From positions 1-64,000 of the forward strand of contig NZ_JQLN01000001.1 of assembly GCF_000744225.1 (NCBI RefSeq): a DNA stretch of 64,000 nt. Reading direction: 5' to 3'. Below, piece after piece: positions 29,201 through 36,321 of the stretch. The position numbers and the translations under genes are program-made. Positions within the stretch are counted from its first letter, which is position 1; each line of letters starts with the position of its first letter. This DNA is from Kitasatospora mediocidica KCTC 9733 (lineage in GTDB: Bacteria > Actinomycetota > Actinomycetes > Streptomycetales > Streptomycetaceae). The notes below the pieces were generated by a model that worked only from the letters and a program-made list of their open reading frames with translations, made no database searches and was not told the DNA's origin.

Positions 29201-31981
29201 GACGCCGACGGCAACACCGTTGCCACCAGCGACGCCGACGGCAACACCAGCACCACCGTCTACGACGTGATGGACCGCCCCGTCACACAGGTACAGCCCG
29301 TCACGGGCAGTCAGAACATCACCACCAGCCTCTATTACGACGCGGCCAGCCACCGCACCGCGTACACCGACGGCAACACCAACACCACCTACTACACCTT
29401 CAACTCCCTCGGCCTCCCCGAATCCACCACCGAGCCGGCCACCTCCGCCTACCCCAACGTCGCGGACCGCACTTACACCACGGGGTACGACGTCCTCGGA
29501 GAACCTGTCACCTCCACCCAGCCCGGCGGTGTGACCCTCACCAGCACCTTCGACACGGCCGGCCACCTCACCAACCAGTCCGGCTCAGGCGGCGAGGCAC
29601 CCACCCCCACCAGGACTCTGGGCTACGACGCCGACGGTCGCCTCAACTCCCTCTCCACCCCCAAGGGCACCCAGACCTACACGTACGAGGACCGTGGCGC
29701 CATCGCCACCGCCACCGGCCCCCTCGGTAACGCCACCTACACGTACAACGCCGACGACGACCTGACCACCCGCACCGATGCCGCCGGTACGGCCAACTTC
29801 GGCTACGACCAGGCAGACGAACTCCAGACCCTCGCAGACCCGCAGACGGGCACTACCGCCAGCTACACCTACACCCCCACCGGCCAGGTCAGCACGGTCC
29901 AGTACGGAACCGGCAACACCCGCACCTACGGCTACGACGACCAAGGCAACCTCACCAGCGACACCGTCAAAACCAACACCGGATCAACCGTCGCCTCCCT
30001 CAACTACACCTACTACCCCTCAGGCCGTCTCAAGACCCAGGCCACAAATGGCCTGGCCGGCGCCACCACCCACACCTACACCTACGACGCCGCGGGCCGC
30101 CTGAGCACCTGGAACAACAGCACCGCCACCACCACCTACGGCTACGACGCCAACGGCAACCTCACCTCCAACGGCAGCACCACCGCCACCTACAACCAGC
30201 GCAACGAGCTCAACACCGCAGGCTCCACCAGCTACACCTACACCGCCCGCGGCACCCGCTCCTCCACAGCGACCGGCTCCACCACCACCAACGCCAACTA
30301 CGACGCCTTCGGCGAACTCACCACCCAGGGCACCCAGAACTACACCTACGACGCCCTCGGCCGCCTCACCGGCAGCGCCGGCCACACCTTCAACTACGAC
30401 GCCACCACCAGCAACCTCACCTCCGACGGCACCGAGAACTACACCCGCACCCCCAACGGAGACCTCACCGCCATCGGCAACAGCACCTCAGCCGCCTTCA
30501 ACTACAGCGACCTCCACGGAAACCTCGTCGGAACCTTCACCCCCAGCGGCACCACCACCGCCGGCTCCTCCTCCTACGACCCCTGGGGCAAACCCACCGC
30601 CACCACCGGCACCACCCACAACCTCGGCTACCAAGACGGCTGGACCGACCCCACCACCGGCCAAGTCAGCACCGCCAGCCGCTGGTACGACCCCACCACC
30701 GCCGACTTCACCAGCCGCGACACCACCACCCTCCCCCCCACCACCGCCGTCAACGCCAACCGCTACACCTACGCCAACGACAACCCCCTCACCAACAGCG
30801 ACCCCAGCGGACACTCCAGCAGCTGCGGCGGCGGCGGCGGTGGCGGTCGTGGTGGTGGCGGCGCTGCCGCGAAGCCCCCGGGCGGTGCGGCAACGCCAGC
30901 AGACGCCGATCCCGCCGACCCCAACTACGACTGGTTGGACTACAGGTACGAGCACGGTGGTGGCCCCAGAAGCTGGAACTCTGCCTCCATCAATGCTCGA
31001 AGCCATGAGGCATCATCAGACCAAAACGAATCCGACTACAGCCTTTCGTACTGGGGATCAGCACCCGACGCGTATGGAAATTGGCGCAATGCGGATGGAA
31101 CCATAGTTTCCGCCAGCGGATGGGGATCCCTAGACAATGCGCAGGCGCTGAACAATGCTCAAATAACGCGGCTTGAAATCGAGTCGGAAATCGATATCGA
31201 TATGGAATTCGCAGAGGCTGCTGGCCGTAGCGGCTGCGACACGACTATGCCAGACCTCCCGCCTCCGCCACCCAACCGCTCGCAGATCGCACCCGGCACC
31301 GACAATCCCAACAGCGGCGACACCCGCCCAGCCTCCGGACTCAACGGGCCCCAAATCGGTCAAACGCAGAACGCCACCATGGCGGCCAACAATCCCGCTA
31401 ATTCAACTCAGCCATTCACGGCCGGCCAGGTGGGGTCTCAGCCAACGGCAGCACCCGGACTCCCGAATATCGGACAGAATCCAGGCACCTCAGACAACTG
31501 CAATACTGGCGCAGGATTTAATTCGACGTATAATATCGTCTATCTACCCAGACATAAGCAGGCGGGTGAATGCGTAGCGAGCGGAGCATTTGCCAACCTA
31601 ACAAAAAACGACTACACGCCACCCCCGAGACCCAAACTGTCATTTCCGCTGCCCGGCCTGAATGACCTACCCGATGATAATCGCGCACGCGGACACCTCA
31701 TCGGATACGCCATGGGTGGATCGAACAAGGATACGAGGAATTTTGTCTCCATGTATCAGGAGGCAAATCAGTGGATGTACGATGAGGCCGAAGGGCCAGT
31801 CGTGAAGGCCCTGAAAGAAGGTGGCAGTGCTTACATTCAAGTCACACCGGTGTATGGTGACCCCTCCTCGCCGATGCCAACATCACTCACCTTCGTGGCG
31901 TTCGGACCTACAGCAGTCGGCGAAGCACGAACCGTGTGCGTAATTGAAAACAATGCAACAGCCGCCGGAAGTCACTGCTAA
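20273..31981 (+). CDS. giant RHS/YD-repeat polymorphic toxin with DNA/RNA non-specific endonuclease tip
   Basis: About 3,902 residues. GTG 20273 is preferred (GGGGG 7 nt upstream); an ATG at 20174 is in frame. Order, in GTG numbering: hydrophobic export segment (FKRLFVVVTGLSVLMTVS, about 43-64); DNRLRE-type adhesive domain (about 423-606); Ig-like domain (about 616-722); DUF6531-like entry to the shell (about 836-943); four LamG/concanavalin domains (about 1080-1312, 1366-1596, 1618-1853, 1868-2106), each opening with a Y/FWxL motif; YD repeats (about 2123-3443); RHS core (SRWYDPTTADFTSRD, NDNPLTNSDPSG, about 3450-3515). The tip (about 3515-3902) has a Gly linker, spacer and an endonuclease with RGHLIGYAMGGSNKDTRNFV. 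Base composition falls after about 30,920, as expected for a swapped tip. Followed by its immunity gene. The shell presumably encloses the nuclease; the export route is not shown. Confidence 0.92.
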   Translation: MRRTVSRCSDVSASFRRRAGSLVSARFGHTRARGVPLWFKRLFVVVTGLSVLMTVSTQGAIAFAEIQAAQNFAPPKVPTQLAGSPDGLGHQVSAASTEKTAGPTNGGHIPAVGELPQSQSGQSPVAPRASGDNRTPHAPQLTNPPDSVQPKPKVKKQASTAPSGGSANTSTAAPAAGEPDASQSTGIPGPTPEGDTGVEDTSARTQSSSVFRNSDGTKTTRVYSQPVHYKQADGTWADINTRLELNKGDRYQETANSQQPSFAAHADDPALISLTLDSSHQVAYGLQGAAPVAGTVNGDTITYAGAATSADVVYDGLAAGVKETLVLRDATAPTSWVFPLQLTGLTASLNANGEVEFKDASGKVLMTMPHGSMEDSAKDPRSELGAMSDDVTYQLTTVNGSPALRVDLDATWLHDPKRVFPVRVDPTSSTNVPAGQTTFVVSGFNANNSGQNELHVGTYDNGTHVANSYLFFPAVSTSIPNDYVEAVDLHIANTHSWNCSPYPINVNQITTPWDPGSISSYPGLSIGQQLGTETFAAGDSCPNGIQWETIHLGGDQTLPGPQLVNSWSHGGANYGLSLTADPNDPNAWKIFDSVHTAFQPYLSITYADWAANYGAGAVVSPSASTAGSQQVTLTNAGANAWNASSMQIRPRFYDANWTEQWPAGSAPLTGVPGNVSPGQTVTFNATIPAIRPGTTYQMCWDGYVNGTTSLHDSYGVPYQNCTWLTAGNAAPQIASVAPLSNALSGTLTPQLWATGLDPDNYPGTGLSYDFQMYTLPASGSPQLVVDSGWQAGSSYAVPPGKLAWHTNYFWQVSASDHLNASPWSNPIYLSTASVDQPLITSHLGGAADDGSGRTFDPQVGNYTTQATDAVVKVVGPALDVTRSYNSLDPRNSALFGAGWSSRYDMSVVPDGDSPDVMVLTAADGHTERFAKNPDGSYVVPDGRSETFSANPGGGYVLLVPGGIRYSLTAAVGSGFALSSITDVSGHVQNLHYTGGKLDTVTDAVSSRALHFTWTSDGTHVAKVATDLLSGSDPNSALTWTYSYNATGTAGELDQVCAPPTGGNTGPACTKYSYVAGAHFRSAVLDARAASYWPLGEASGTTAQSLVAINEGNDNATYTNVTLGTDHGPLASGTATVAKFDGTTSSVALPSGALKNTFQSIGLWFKASGPGVLASYQDTGLNATPWHSSPVLYIGADGKLRGELFGPSLGANPITTAVSEIGPNWHYAVLSGAGSSQTLYLDGNVVGSLTGGIDHLDQDQVFIGAGYAKTSIWPSMPGAAADGNSHFAGDIAEVATYNRALGQPTAAAQVVDAVQTAPLLTQAKLPSGKQQLAVAYDVVKDRATQVTDANGGTWGISDPTVSGTSQDYRSAVMGSRPADYWRLSDQAGTQASNEIYTPRPTPNNGTYSNVTLATGGPMAGTTAATFDGSTSWAQIPPAYAPQVGPGAIGLWFKTTSTAGGVLLAYQDQALDQTPTTGQYWNPALYVGNDGHLRGQFWSGASANTIDSGATVTDGTWHYALLSADTASSQTLYLDGKAVGTPATGQISTNGTAHVYVGAGHVSADWPHAPADPAGHFNGQIADVAAFAHALNATNATTLYTMATETTQIGTGLPANNSVDFTSAVLDDKPTGFWPLSDTSGNQASEYLTSAAMLQSRGIPTATTCCTPGPWATGTSTATAFNGTSSTIQLPSHLTPKAGASATVELWFNATAPGVLYGYQSFPLGAAHDSTQMWDPALYIGSDHLLHGLLWTGGGVTPPTSPAGKNVDDGKWHYAVLTANGTSQQLYLDGVAVGTPVPGPLKYNGDAYAYLGAGNSDTWPGAFGSGNGYLKGSLADVAVYQYAVDAGTIANRFAVATTAAPSGSGVDAATAYRAQVVRSAEGYWRLNDPAGATSVADELGTAKPDSTSGTYSNATLNTPGPSGDPAESGVTFNGTSTMVQLPASAAPTSGPASMELWFKTTTAGVLYSYQDFPQGPSGTDASPANAGNTRHWNPALYVGSDGKLYGEFWTAPGNVMTSTQTVNNGAWHQAVLTADTTGETLYLDGAKTASNAGNHPVSYNGASYAYLGSGTTDTWPNATAAYFNGTIAEASYYPSSLTADTVAGHYSAMSASGKATPTTTVTFTDPGTNHLTYSYDTQSARITARSDANNNTTRYTYDTHGFLYTTTDPDGHTTTTGHDTRGNTLSTTTCQDPAHCHTSYATYNLNTTNPLDPTNDEMLTSSDARSAGPTDQTYQTKYGYDASGNLTSVTTPKTPDFQGGRVTYINRTAGTENAYSYVPASGTMPAGLPAGSTAPVDANQYKQANAVPANQATTYRYDAQGDLTYTATPLGLTTNYWYDPIGRLIQKQDSCGNCGQNQTVPFNLNTSTYTTTYAWDGHSNPIGKTDPATTDAITGHTHTRQTTTNYDVDGNQLNQTVADTAPGGDQPRTTSWTYDSGDKNLQKVTDPAGHTTTYTYDKYGNTTGKTDPAGTSYHYSYSPMGQMYLAGITNYTGSGPTPTAAHWQVTDARAYDPAGRLATDTDGMGRTTHTYYNDDNTTAEIDLDSFHNFNPTTQTYDGTTRTVVLEQDTYDPAGHLTERVTGGGKTTVTNTYDAASRATSTTLDPGGLNRTTTSTYDAAGDVLTSTLTDGTTARETDATYDTAGDVLSQTVKNTPNNSTTTHTYDQRGLLLTTVSPLGNASGGNAAAYTTSYTHDDLGRLTMTTSPPVASTVFSTTTGTATVLPQVNAISRTGYGVFDAPTSTEDPVGNITTFTQTFDSNGQHSSVSQNTYTAPGQSTPVTPVTQLDFDALGRPRTAHDAKGQITTSTYDQLGDLVETDLPAINGTTPKTFYSYDVDGEKQSATDPSGAQTSSTYDDLGRTATSTTQVRRAGQATSAYTAAFGYDDAGNRTTAITPSGQAVTAVYNAAGERTSSTDQLQRTIRTNYNLAGQPIQVTLPGTGSANGPSTKTTYDQAGQATGSAQLSTAGAVLATTSTAYDADGNTVATSDADGNTSTTVYDVMDRPVTQVQPVTGSQNITTSLYYDAASHRTAYTDGNTNTTYYTFNSLGLPESTTEPATSAYPNVADRTYTTGYDVLGEPVTSTQPGGVTLTSTFDTAGHLTNQSGSGGEAPTPTRTLGYDADGRLNSLSTPKGTQTYTYEDRGAIATATGPLGNATYTYNADDDLTTRTDAAGTANFGYDQADELQTLADPQTGTTASYTYTPTGQVSTVQYGTGNTRTYGYDDQGNLTSDTVKTNTGSTVASLNYTYYPSGRLKTQATNGLAGATTHTYTYDAAGRLSTWNNSTATTTYGYDANGNLTSNGSTTATYNQRNELNTAGSTSYTYTARGTRSSTATGSTTTNANYDAFGELTTQGTQNYTYDALGRLTGSAGHTFNYDATTSNLTSDGTENYTRTPNGDLTAIGNSTSAAFNYSDLHGNLVGTFTPSGTTTAGSSSYDPWGKPTATTGTTHNLGYQDGWTDPTTGQVSTASRWYDPTTADFTSRDTTTLPPTTAVNANRYTYANDNPLTNSDPSGHSSSCGGGGGGGRGGGGAAAKPPGGAATPADADPADPNYDWLDYRYEHGGGPRSWNSASINARSHEASSDQNESDYSLSYWGSAPDAYGNWRNADGTIVSASGWGSLDNAQALNNAQITRLEIESEIDIDMEFAEAAGRSGCDTTMPDLPPPPPNRSQIAPGTDNPNSGDTRPASGLNGPQIGQTQNATMAANNPANSTQPFTAGQVGSQPTAAPGLPNIGQNPGTSDNCNTGAGFNSTYNIVYLPRHKQAGECVASGAFANLTKNDYTPPPRPKLSFPLPGLNDLPDDNRARGHLIGYAMGGSNKDTRNFVSMYQEANQWMYDEAEGPVVKALKEGGSAYIQVTPVYGDPSSPMPTSLTFVAFGPTAVGEARTVCVIENNATAAGSHC

Positions 31982-31996
31982 GAAGGGGATACACCG

Positions 31997-32485
31997 ATGA
32001 AATCGGCATCTGACTTCATTCCGCTCTTGGGCCCACCGATTCGGCCCAATGAAGAGCCTGACGTTTTGGAGATCGGCCGATCATGGGGGGTCTCTTTCCC
32101 CGAAGATTTCTGCAACTTTATGGGATCCTACGGCGACTCGGTAATTTCTGAGTTCATATTTCTCTGCGGAATGCGCAAGCTCGAATCGTATTCCGCAGGA
32201 ATGGGGCGCAAGCTCGAAAAGTCAGACAGCGTCCCTGTCACAGTATTGCCTTCCTGCGATGGCGCACTACTTTGGGGGAATACGATCGAAGGGGATCAGC
32301 TATTCCTAGTAAGGCGAGCGACGGGCCAGTGGACAGTTTCTGCCTTCCGGCGGCAATGGGGAGACTGGTACGAGTCAGACATCGAGTTTAGCGATTGGCT
32401 TTATTCTGTATTGACGGGTTCAGAGGGCACCGAGTGGCTGCCCGACTGGGGAAATGCTCCTTATCCGATAAGGCCGGTCAGATAG
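31997..32485 (+). CDS. SUKH (SMI1/KNR4) family immunity protein
   Basis: 162 residues, ATG 13 bp after the toxin stop with AAGGGGA upstream. SUKH pattern: EIGRSWGVSFPEDFCNFMGS (helix pair with the conserved 'lP.df..f...yG'), then strands with LPSCDGALLWGNTIEGDQLF and a C-terminal helix (FSDWLYSVLTG). SUKH proteins bind and neutralise polymorphic toxins, commonly nucleases. Tandem placement and the same low-GC composition as the toxin tip indicate they were acquired as a cassette. Two extra Trp-rich strands (WTVSAFRRQWGDWYES) may form the toxin-specific surface. Confidence 0.85.
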   Translation: MKSASDFIPLLGPPIRPNEEPDVLEIGRSWGVSFPEDFCNFMGSYGDSVISEFIFLCGMRKLESYSAGMGRKLEKSDSVPVTVLPSCDGALLWGNTIEGDQLFLVRRATGQWTVSAFRRQWGDWYESDIEFSDWLYSVLTGSEGTEWLPDWGNAPYPIRPVR

Positions 32486-32559
32486 CCGTCGAGCCCTGGG
32501 ATTGTCCACAGCGGTACTCGGCTGGTCTGGATCTAAGGAAAGAGCCGCTGAGTGGGCTC

Positions 32560-32595
32560 TGTGGCGCTGCGCGCGAAGGATCGCGCAGCGCCACA
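32560..32595 (+). terminator. strong hairpin after the immunity gene
   Basis: TGTGGCGCTGCGCG (32,560-32,573) pairs perfectly with CGCGCAGCGCCACA (32,582-32,595) around an 8-nt loop. 75 bp after the immunity stop codon. No T-tract, which is usual for actinobacterial terminators. Confidence 0.7.
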
Positions 32596-32891
32596 TTGTG
32601 GTGCATGTGGGTGTCCTGGTAGTCCGGCTGCCAGGACCGGGAGGCCGGCGTGCCGCAGGCCCGGGGCCAGAGGCAGGGGGCCGGGCCTCGCTACTCGTCG
32701 ATCAGGAAGCCGCGCATGGGGGCGGGGGCGGAGTGAGAGCCAACGGCTTGCCACGGGGGTGGGCTGATTTCAGCGGAATGCCACAATGCCCCGGCCTTGG
32801 TGGCGGCTGCCAGGGACGCTGCCTGGGTGTTCGCGCGGGGCCAGGAAGGTTGGAAGTAGTCGTAGCGCCGCGGAACACGGATGGGTAGCCC
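32596..32891. other. gene-free stretch before the ISAs1 element
   Basis: About 300 bp with no supported gene. Short open frames on both strands have no ribosome site and low-complexity Gly/Arg or Pro content. Confidence 0.4.
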
Positions 32892-34180
32892 GGCAGGGCC
32901 CCGGCAAAGTCGTTCATCACGCTGCCAGGAGCAGGTTGATGGGGCGGTCGGTGTCGCGGGCGTGATGTCGTAGGGCGGCGGCGATGTTGTGGTGTCCGTC
33001 CAAGCGGAGAAGGGTAATCGCGGTGTTGCGCAGGCACGCCATGACACGGGGTGCGTTGCCGGTGCGGACCTGGGATCGGTCCTCGTCGAAGGTGACGTCG
33101 CGAACCCAGTGCAGGCAGTTCTCGATCTCCCAGTGCGACTGCACCCATGTGGCCAGAAATGCCGGGGCCGCGGTGTGGGCGTCCGCGCTGGTGATCAGGT
33201 AGACGATCTCGACGGTCCGTCGGCCTTTCCTGGTGACGGTGCGTCGCAGTTGAGCGACCTGCGCGGCAGCGGTGAACTCGACCCATACCGGCACGTCGAC
33301 GACCTTGATCGTGCGGGTGGCCCGACGTCCGTGTCCTCGGTCCGTCCTGGTGACGGCGGGTATCGAAGCCCAGGGAAGCGCCTTGAGCTGTGCATACAAC
33401 GACTTCTGATTGGCCTTCACGGTCAGGACGTAGTCTCCGCCGGCCTCGGTCACCAGGGCCGCCGTGTCGTGCTGGGTGTGCAGTGCGTCCATCGTGACGA
33501 CCACGCCGTCCAGGTCGAGGAGTTGGAGCAGTTCCCGGGCTGCGGGGATCTCGTTGCTCTTCTCACCCACCGCGACCTGACCGAGCACCGCCCCGGACCC
33601 GTGAGCGAGGGCGGCGACCAGGTGCGGAGCCGAGGAGCCGCCGCCGCGTGCGCCGCGGACCGTCTTGCCGTCGATCGCGATCACCGTGCGGCCCGCGACA
33701 AGCACGGTCCCGGCCAGGGCCCAGGCGCCCAGCACCGCATCGAGACGATCCGCGTCGAGGCGGGCGAACATGCGTCGCAGAGTGGATTCGTCCACCCCGC
33801 CCCGCTCAAGTCCCAGCCTTTCCAGCGCGGCACTTCCGGCGTCCCGGGCCCATTCCCCGATCGCGGTGAACCCCCGGGCCCCGGCCACCACCGCGCATAC
33901 CGCCACCGCGATCAGTGCACCCACCGGATGCCGGACCCCGCGCCGACGGCGCGGATCAGGAACCCGGGCGAGCACTTGGACGAGGAGCTCATGATGAGGG
34001 ACGGGCGTGCGAACAGGCGCAGGGATGAGAGACGATGACATGGCGCAGGCGTGATCCCCCGGTCGGATGGTAAGGCGTAGGAACCTCCATCCAACCGGAC
34101 CGGAACACGCCCGCGCACCTCTTCTACCCGCGAAACCCCACGTCGCAGAGCTACAGAACGACTTTGCCGGGACCCTGGCC
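32892..34180 (-). mobile_element. ISAs1-family insertion sequence
   Basis: Bounded by inverted repeats: GGCAGGGCCCCGGCAAAGTC at 32,892 onward and, as reverse complement, GGCCAGGGTCCCGGCAAAGT from 34,180 inward (matching through AAAGTCGTT). The repeats enclose one intact transposase gene. I saw no clear target duplication. Confidence 0.8.
32917..34041 (-). CDS. ISAs1-family transposase
   Basis: 374 residues from ATG 34041. N-terminal DUF4338-like helical part (VPDPRRRRGVRHPVGALIAV, then GFTAIGEWARDAG), then the DDE domain: GRTVIAIDGKTVRGARGGGS (first Asp), VVTMDALHTQHDTAALVTEA (second Asp), DYVLTVKANQKSLY, and the Glu-bearing HWEIENCLHWVRDVTFDEDR. This is the standard ISAs1 set. The stop codon lies inside the right repeat region and the frame is unbroken, so the element may be active. 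Confidence 0.93.
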   Translation of the reverse strand: MSSSLIPAPVRTPVPHHELLVQVLARVPDPRRRRGVRHPVGALIAVAVCAVVAGARGFTAIGEWARDAGSAALERLGLERGGVDESTLRRMFARLDADRLDAVLGAWALAGTVLVAGRTVIAIDGKTVRGARGGGSSAPHLVAALAHGSGAVLGQVAVGEKSNEIPAARELLQLLDLDGVVVTMDALHTQHDTAALVTEAGGDYVLTVKANQKSLYAQLKALPWASIPAVTRTDRGHGRRATRTIKVVDVPVWVEFTAAAQVAQLRRTVTRKGRRTVEIVYLITSADAHTAAPAFLATWVQSHWEIENCLHWVRDVTFDEDRSQVRTGNAPRVMACLRNTAITLLRLDGHHNIAAALRHHARDTDRPINLLLAA

Positions 34181-34274
34181 CGATCCCGCTCGCGGCCAAG
34201 CCAGAACACGGCTCCGCCCCAGCGCAGCATCAGGGGCTGTACCGGGGCGGTCGAGTCGGCTGACGGTGCTGATG

Positions 34275-36140
34275 GTCGGGTGGCCCGGGGGAATCGCAGC
34301 CCCGGGCTCCCACAGAACGGAGCGTGACAGTCTCCCGTCACTCCGCTCTTGTCATCCTGATCACGAGAACCCCGGTGTCCATGCCCATTGGGCGAAGAGC
34401 CTCGGGTACTGGCGCGTGGCGCGTTTCCAGCACGCATGGGCCTTCTTGAAGGTCCGGAGCCGCCTGTACTTCTTGCGGATCCAGCGCATCAGGTAGGCGT
34501 TGATGCGCTGGAGGAGGGGATGCAGCGCGGAGCGGTAGAACGCTCCGTAGTACTGCATCCAGCCCCGCACCATCGGGTTGATGCGACGGGCGAGGTCAAA
34601 GAAGGTGAGGTGGATCTGCCGGTGGAGCCGCCAGGAGCGGACCTCCGCGCTGATCTTCTTCAGGGCGTCCTTGCTGATCGCGGGCAGGAAGCCGGTGAAG
34701 TTCTTCCCGGCCCTGGTCCGCGCGCCGCGGGCTCGGAACGTGAACCCCAGGAAGGTGAATGACGTGTGCTCATACGAGCCCCGCCGGTTCCCGTCCTTGC
34801 AGTACACGATCCGGGTCTTGTCGGGATGCAGTCGCAGCCCGACCTCCTCCATCCTGTTCGCGAGCGCCGCCAGCACGTGGCGGGCCTGGCTCTCGCTGGC
34901 GCAGTGCACGACTGCGTCGTCTGCATACCGCTCGAACTGGATGCCCGGGGAGTTCCGGGCGAGCCAGGTATCGAACGCGTAGTGCATGAACAGGTTCGCC
35001 AGCACGGGCGAGACCGCCGACCCCTGCGGGGTGCCTCGATCTCGCTTCTGCAAGGTGCCGTCGGGCAGTTGGAGCGGAGCACGAAGCCACCGCTCGACGT
35101 ACAACTTCACCCAAACGGCGTCGGTGTGAGCCTCCACAGCCTTGACGATGAGGTCCCACCGGACGCTGTCGAAGAACTTCTGGACATCGAGGTCGATCAC
35201 CCAGTCCTTCTTCCAGCAGCGTTGCCGGCAGCGTTCCACCGCGTCCAGCGCGGACCGGTTCGGCCGATATCCGTAGGAATCATCGTGGAATACAGGCTCC
35301 ACGCGGATTCCCAGATGATTGGCCACCACGGTCTGCGCCACTCGATCGGCGACAGTAGGAATGCCGAGCATCCTTGTGCCGCCACCGTGCTGTTTTGGAA
35401 TCTCCACCGCACGCACCGGAGGAGGAAAGTAGGTCCCCGATGACAGCGGTTCCAGATCTTGTACAGGTTGCCCTGGAGATCCTTCTCGAAGTCGTCAATG
35501 GACTGCCCGTCCACACCCGATGCGCCCTTGTTCCTCTTAACCTGCCGATACGCCTCCAGTACTTCCCACTTCGAAATCTCAAACGGCTTTTCTGGTGACT
35601 TCAGCTTGTCCATCGGCTCCTCCCGGAGAACGTCCGGTTGACCAGACACACACAGCCACGGATGACCCGGCCCCTTCGCTCCACCCCCATTACAGGGGCT
35701 TCAGCACTACTACGAGCCGGTCCGCCAGCACCCTTCGCGACGGTACTCAGCCCCTTGCGGTTCAGCCGCTTGGGGCGCTCCCTCTCGCCGCCCTCACGAG
35801 CAGCAGTGTCGAAGCGTGCCTTCCCACGTTCCGTGCAAGAGCGGCAGATCAGGCTCACGCCACCTCCGTGCCGGACACCGCCTGGCCAATAGACGGGCAC
35901 CCGCCAGGCTTATCCCGGGATCGATCCTATGGCCCCGGTTTTGATGTCACTTAGATTTCAATAACGGCACTTCAGCAGTGGTTCACTTGTGTTCGTCTTC
36001 CTGATCCCTACCTGACGCCTCATCGGCGCCTTCTCCACATCGCTCACCACGATCGCGTCACCACTCTCGCAGCATGTGGCGGCTTGAAGCCTCCCCCCGC
36101 AGGGCGGCTCCGAAGGGCCAAGCCTTCATCTCTTGCACAG
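34275..36140 (-). ncRNA. group II intron RNA (5' boundary uncertain)
   Basis: Minus-strand intron enclosing a reverse-transcriptase gene. The 3' part has a clear domain V at 34,315-34,348 (GAGCGGAGTGACGGGAGACT to CGCTCCGTTC) and a GC-rich domain VI-like hairpin at about 34,275-34,312 (AGCCCGGGG paired with CCCCCGGGC). The 5' ribozyme region, with AAGTGAACC and GTCGCGAAGG-type segments, spans about 35,650-36,100; candidate 5' ends are near 36,138 (GTGCAAG) or 35,900 (GTGCCCG). It lies downstream of, and in the same orientation as, the epimerase gene's terminator hairpin. Confidence 0.55.
34361..35649 (-). pseudogene. group II intron reverse transcriptase/maturase, one frameshift
   Basis: The first frame (35,649 to about 35,440) has EPMDKLKSPEKPFEISKWEV and AYRQVKRNKGASGVDGQSID (RT0/RT1). 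The second frame (to 34,361) has VRAVEIPKQHGGGTRMLGIP, DSYGYRPNRSALDAV, WVIDLDVQKFFDSV, QGSAVSPVLANLFMHYAFDT and the active-site FERYADDAVVHC. The maturase X domain follows (RRINPMVRGWMQYYGAFYRS). There is no HNH endonuclease. A single-base difference near 35,440 (within CGCTGTCATCGG) separates the two, so a full intron-encoded protein would not be made. Catalytic YADD and domain X are otherwise complete. Confidence 0.85.
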
Positions 36141-36270
36141 CATTGCTTCCAGAACTTCTCCTACATGCAGTTCCTTTCGCATTCGTGGCACACAGGATCC
36201 GGGAAAATCCCCAGGCCTACTCCTGTTCCCCACTTGGGTGCGCGTGCATTGACAGGGTGCGCAAGGGCGG

Positions 36271-36311
36271 GTGAGGGCCGGTCGGCCTTGGACGGGCTGA
36301 CCGGCCCTCAC
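36271..36311 (-). terminator. terminator hairpin of the epimerase gene
   Basis: GTGAGGGCCGGTC (36,271-36,283) pairs perfectly with GACCGGCCCTCAC (36,299-36,311). It lies 10 bp past the epimerase stop codon on the minus strand. Confidence 0.75.
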
Positions 36312-36321
36312 CCTGCTGGCA

